Shown: positions 60,001 to 64,000 of the stretch, piece after piece
Layout: every line of letters starts with the position of its first letter
How positions within the stretch are numbered: position 1 is the stretch's first letter
From: Zopfochytrium polystomum
Taxonomy: Eukaryota; Chytridiomycota; Chytridiomycetes; Chytridiales; Chytridiaceae
DNA: 64,000 bases
Direction of reading: 5' to 3'
NCBI GenBank assembly: GCA_025765615.1
Contig: JAIVFJ010000004.1
Coordinates: 186,001 to 250,000, forward strand
Program-made: the position numbers and the translations under genes
Notes under the pieces: generated by a model
The model's input: only the letters and a program-made list of their open reading frames with translations
What the model was told of the DNA's origin: nothing
Databases searched by the model: none

Positions 60001-62270
60001 ACAAGGAAGAGAACGTCGTGCTTGCGAAGACTGTCCCATTCACGTCTTATTACATCTGTATACTTTCCAACGTAGAAAGAAAGGTCGGCCTTCACGAATG
60101 TTGGGGCCTCCCCTCCAAACTGCACTGGACCGATGTCGACGATATCAAACTAAAATAAAAAAAATAAGCCAACGTCAACCTTTTCAATCGAATACCTTTT
60201 CAAGGGGGACGCCCATTCTGGCCCAACCTGAAATGACAGTTTTATCGGGACCTTCGGCATCAGTGTTATATCTTGGAGAGACCCTCTTAACGACATCTTC
60301 AACGTCTTGACGAATCTCGTAGGATGTCTCCAGTCGAAAAAGCTGGAAGTTCCGAAGAAGGTAGTCGTGTAGTGTCAAAAATTGAAGATTCAGCTTTGGA
60401 ATAGGCATGCAATGTGTATTTGTGAACGAATGTGACGACGGTAGTTGGGTATCATCGAACAGATCGACCTACACGGCAGATTAGTGGGCCGTTGATGTCG
60501 TTTTGACAAACCTCGGACGGGAATAAAGACATGGCATTGATCTGCTCGAGTTGGGACTGCCTCGGCAAGTATCGTTCCACTAAAACGTTGCGCAGAAACT
60601 GCTGCGAAAACGCTGCCTTACTTGAAAAGTCCCTTGTCCGGATTCCCACCTCCTCGCAAAGTGCTCGGAGCTCAGCACCCTCCAGCTGTCCAAAATACCT
60701 GGAGAGCGAGGTTTTGTTCAATGTTCCAACGGATGCAAGTGCAAATTCCTCCAGACTCTCCCGATGTTTTGAGAAACATATCTTCTGAAGCTTCTGCACT
60801 TTTGAATAGTGGTTGTTGGCTGATTCGCTGGGAGAAAGGGACGATCCCGTGAAATCGTCAATTTCGAAATTGATGTAAAATTGGAGTCTCTCCAGCAACT
60901 GGACGAAGATTACTCCGGAATCTGAGCCAACCGCTTCCCAGTCTGAAACACGGCTCGAACTGGTTCGGTCTTTCGCAATCTGCCTGTTTTTTTCGCCCCT
61001 CTTCGCTAACGGTCGATCGAAGGCAAGTTCCACAACTAGGTGGTCCTTAATTACAGTATTGAAGTAACGGCGGGTTGGCAACTGCGTTATCAAGTCAATC
61101 AAAAACTCCAGAAATCGCTCGCAGTAAGCGATTGCGAACTGAGGGGCCGGGCTTGATTCCGGAATCGTGTCGAGAATCTTCACAAAGTCCTTTATTAAAG
61201 TTGAGAGGCAGGTGGCTTCGAAATCTTGTTGGCGACGTTCCCCTTGGTCTATGCCAGCCTGTATTAGATTGCACAACGGCCTTGGTGCACCACTTACCCG
61301 AAGATAGATTCTTCTGACTTTTATTCCATGCCTTTCGCAACTGCGGAGAGACCGAGAGCAAGTTCTCAGTGTTGGCAAGGCACCTCCAGGTCCCGATGGA
61401 AACAAGCCGAAGGCAACATGATCGAACGACCGCGTTGTCCAGCGATTGAAACGCGTTCGTGAGGAATACCAACAAGAATCGTCGCACGCGAAGGTCGATC
61501 GAGTGTTCATCGTGATTTACGAGAAGCTGGAGACATTCGGTAAAAAATTGCGTGAATTTGTCGGGCTGCTGGCACACCGCATTCCAAGCCCCTGCTACGC
61601 GCTCGCGGAACTTTTCGTTCAGCATAACGACGATTGAGAGGAGATGTGTGTTTCCGCTCGTGTCAGGTTCGTAATGAGGCCAAAGGTACTGTAGTATGGT
61701 AATAAAGACAAGGGTAGGTCAGCAGCCGCGCCGACGGCATCCACGATGCTGCAATCGCACCTCTTCGAGGTACTGGCTGAACTCCAGAAGCATGATTTTG
61801 CGGAGCGAAAACTGGGATGCGACGAGCTCCTCATTCCAAATCTTCTCAACGAGCTCTGGATCGAAAGTCGATGTGTCCTCCTTTTCCTCAGCCGCCGCCG
61901 ACGATTTCCGGCTCTTTCCAGATTTCTTTTGCTTCTTCCGCTTTAGCGGCTCCGCGTCAACAATCTCCTTTGCCTTTGACGACCAGTGCAGCGCGGCGAG
62001 CTTTGTGATCTGATTCTCTTCAATCTCCCGCAGGGTCGGGGCATGCACATCGGGTCGACTCGTAGGCGGCGGGGGCGGCGGCGGTGGCTGTCGAGTTCCG
62101 GACGGTACCGACGCGTGCGAGGATGCGAAGAGATGTGCGCCGGCGCCACTGACGTTGGTGGTGGCATCGCGATCGGTCGAAGCGATATTCGCCGGTGCAT
62201 CGTCGTCCGGATCGACGTCAACGTCCAGGTCAAGGTCGACAGTGCTGAAGAAGCCCAAGTCGGAGCCCAT
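57072..62270 (-). CDS. AQR: Aquarius, spliceosomal intron-binding RNA helicase
   Basis: SF1 helicase of the intron-binding complex (IBP160/Cwf11) that positions the intron branch site. Start [20 protein letters not shown]; seven short introns including about 61260-61298 (39 bp), 59445-59495 and 57839-57906 (68 bp). The frame is open through all exons. Markers: [17 protein letters not shown] and [12 protein letters not shown] in the N-terminal ARM-like region; [66 protein letters not shown] motif MIRFTPTQ; Walker [30 protein letters not shown]; Walker [62 protein letters not shown]. The C terminus is Ala-, then Asp/Glu-rich ([12 protein letters not shown]). The N terminus has a Pro8-9 run. Confidence 0.95.
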
Positions 62271-64000
62271 TCTCGCTTCTTTTTTCTCAGAACGACCACT
62301 GACAGCCAGTCAGACAGAAACATGCAGCAAGTAATCTGAACAGAGACGTGTGCCGTCAAGTTATGTTCCAAAATGTTTTTTTGGCACTCCGACTCAAGCT
62401 CAACCTCCAACGAGGCAAACCGCCCTTGGCCTGGCTGCGGACTCGCGAGGCATCTGCGGCAACGCGGCTGTTTCTTGAGGGAACGGCTTGTGGCTCGCTC
62501 TAGGCCGCTTGGATTGGCACCAAAGATGGGAAGGGCAAACCACCCACTCGGGAAGCCAAGAAGAGCAAAAGAGATCGTTGGATCTTTAATCAGTTCCCAC
62601 GCACCCTGCCTAGGCTGCCGCAAGATGGGGGATCTGCGACAACACGGCGGCACCGCTTGCTGAACCCCTCGTTGGACGGCTCGTGGGTTCAGGGACTCTG
62701 ACACGCACCGAAAGATTGGAGGGAAAATCACCCATTTAGGAGCGGGAAAAGAGCAATTCGCAACGCCTGGATTGTTCATCGCGTTCCAGCACCCCGCCTG
62801 GGCTGTCAAAGCCTCCACACCAGCACCGAGTAGAGTCGCCCTGTGGTACTGATTTAATTCCCGGTTTCTTGACTGACTTATTTCGCGATTTCTTACCTCA
62901 CTGCTCCTTTCGTCCGACCCCCCTTTTTTTTTTTTTTTCTCTTGGAGCACCATTTCAAATTGCAAGCCCAGAAGAGATTGGCAGATCAGGTAACTCACGC
63001 TTGACCTTTTGTTAGTGCTTTGATCTGACCGTTTTCTCGTTGCTAGTCTAGCGAACCCTTCCTGCTCAAATCAGCACGAACGCTCCACGACAAGGTATAG
63101 AACACATCACCAATCGAAAGTTTCTCATTACCTTCCCATTTCAGTTGTTCCTTTCATGAAACTTGAAGCTGGACAATGTCATGGGGAGACAAGCGACTTT
63201 GCCGGAACTTCCTCGGCAAGTCAGTCGCCACTCTGCAATCCGTTGCGGCAGTTGAAATCGGCCTGCAGGCGGGTTGCAGGAGTCTGGAGGCGAAACTCGA
63301 TTGGTTTTTTGCACTACGACTCCAACTCCTCCTCCAACGCAACGCAGCAACTTCGGCCTCGGGCTAGCAGCAGACGCGCGAAGTGGGCAATCTGCGGCAA
63401 CACGGCTGTACCGTGCTACGGAATGTATTGTGGGCTCTCGCCAACTCGGACTCCGACCAAAGATGGGTGGCGACACCCCCCTCTGCGGAGCCACGAAGAG
63501 GACTGGATCTTTAATCGCGTTCCAGCCCCCCGCCCGGGCTGTCAAAACCCCAACCCCAGTCCTACTTCAACGCGAGAGTTAGAGGTGGAATCTGCGACAA
63601 CGCGACGGTTCCGCTTGCCCCGAACCGCTTGTGGGCTCTTGGCGCACTCTGACCCGCACCAAAGATGGGACCCCCTCTTCTTAAAGCCGGAAAGAGCAAT
63701 GAGCAGCCGAATCTTTAATCGCGTTCCAGTGTCCCGCCTGGGCTGTCAAAACCTCAACACCAGCTCAAGCAAAGTCGCTCTGTGGTACTGACTCGACTCG
63801 GAGTTTCTTAACGCGCAGCTAATTTTTTTTTTATTTTGGAAGCGCCACCGCAAGTCGTAGCAAAGAGATTGGCAGATCAGGAGGTATGACACGCTTGACC
63901 TTTGTAAGTGCTTTGATCTGACCATTTTCTCGTTGCTAGTCTAGCAAGTCCTTCCTGCTCAAACTAGCCAACACGTCACTCAACACCAATGTCGCGTGGC
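62271..64000. repeat. duplicated repetitive block upstream of Aquarius
   Basis: TTGGCAGATCAGG, CGCTTGACCTTTG, AGTGCTTTGATCTGACC and TTTTCTCGTTGCTAGTCTAG occur at about 62979-63060 and again at about 63869-63946, near 890 bp apart. Between them, units with CACCAAAGATGGGA, GATCTTTAATC and CGCGTTCCAG...CCGCC(T/C)GGGCTGTCAAA recur several times. No frame is conserved between the copies, so I call no gene. Confidence 0.75.

Noticed and set aside
62373..63791. Plus-strand frames in the block upstream of Aquarius
   Set aside because: They follow the repeat units and are not conserved between the duplicated blocks.

Overview
The window looks like nuclear DNA of a zoosporic (chytrid-type) fungus. The evidence is the gene mix: an intraflagellar transport protein (IFT74), which non-flagellated fungi lack; a cobalamin-dependent methionine synthase; a fungal Zn2Cys6 transcription factor; a septin; and a WWK-type ankyrin-like repeat protein. 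Genes are compact, and most introns are 45-90 bp GT..AG introns. I derived every gene model by hand from splice signals and reading-frame continuity. Where exon lengths add up to an intact frame, I say so.

Region 1-23.4 kb is gene-dense. In order it holds: the 3' part of a TRAF-type zinc-finger gene; metH (-); a CCCH zinc-finger gene (+) divergent from metH; a TAF3-like histone-fold/PHD gene (+) convergent with IFT74 (-); a dihydrofolate synthetase FOL3 (+) divergent from IFT74; a class III ubiquitin-conjugating enzyme (-) whose 3' end overlaps FOL3; a Zn2Cys6 regulator (+); and a secreted PIG-L/LmbE-type deacetylase (+) with a long CT microsatellite in its first intron.

Region 23.4-50.4 kb is accessory. 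It carries at least three copies and several fragments of a gene family I do not recognise. Family members share a 5' module, an N-terminal LGKL..GSG..AFQ motif, an acidic hydrophobic-core tract and NWRKS..(S/T)xFRF repeats. They are mixed with a ~180-bp tandem array, microsatellites, LTR-like insertions, a terminal-inverted-repeat (foldback) element, a piggyBac-like relic and a tRNA-like SINE. One ordinary metabolic gene, an NAD(P)-dependent reductase at 33.7-34.9 kb, sits in the middle.

Region 50.7-64 kb is gene-dense again. It holds a KEN-box protein that may be securin (-), a septin (-), an unrecognised gene (-), the WWK repeat gene with a SINE at its 3' end (+), a degenerate G-patch gene (+), and the spliceosomal helicase Aquarius (-, intact across about 5.2 kb). 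A duplicated repetitive block follows. Folate and B12 one-carbon metabolism are represented by metH and FOL3, cell-cycle and cytoskeleton functions by the putative securin and the septin, and RNA processing by Aquarius and the G-patch remnant.

Several conserved genes (metH, FOL3, the Zn2Cys6 gene, the WWK gene) contain isolated one-base frame breaks, mostly single surplus bases. Others (Aquarius, E2, PIG-L, CCCH, reductase, securin) are perfectly in frame. Assembly error is my preferred explanation for the breaks.
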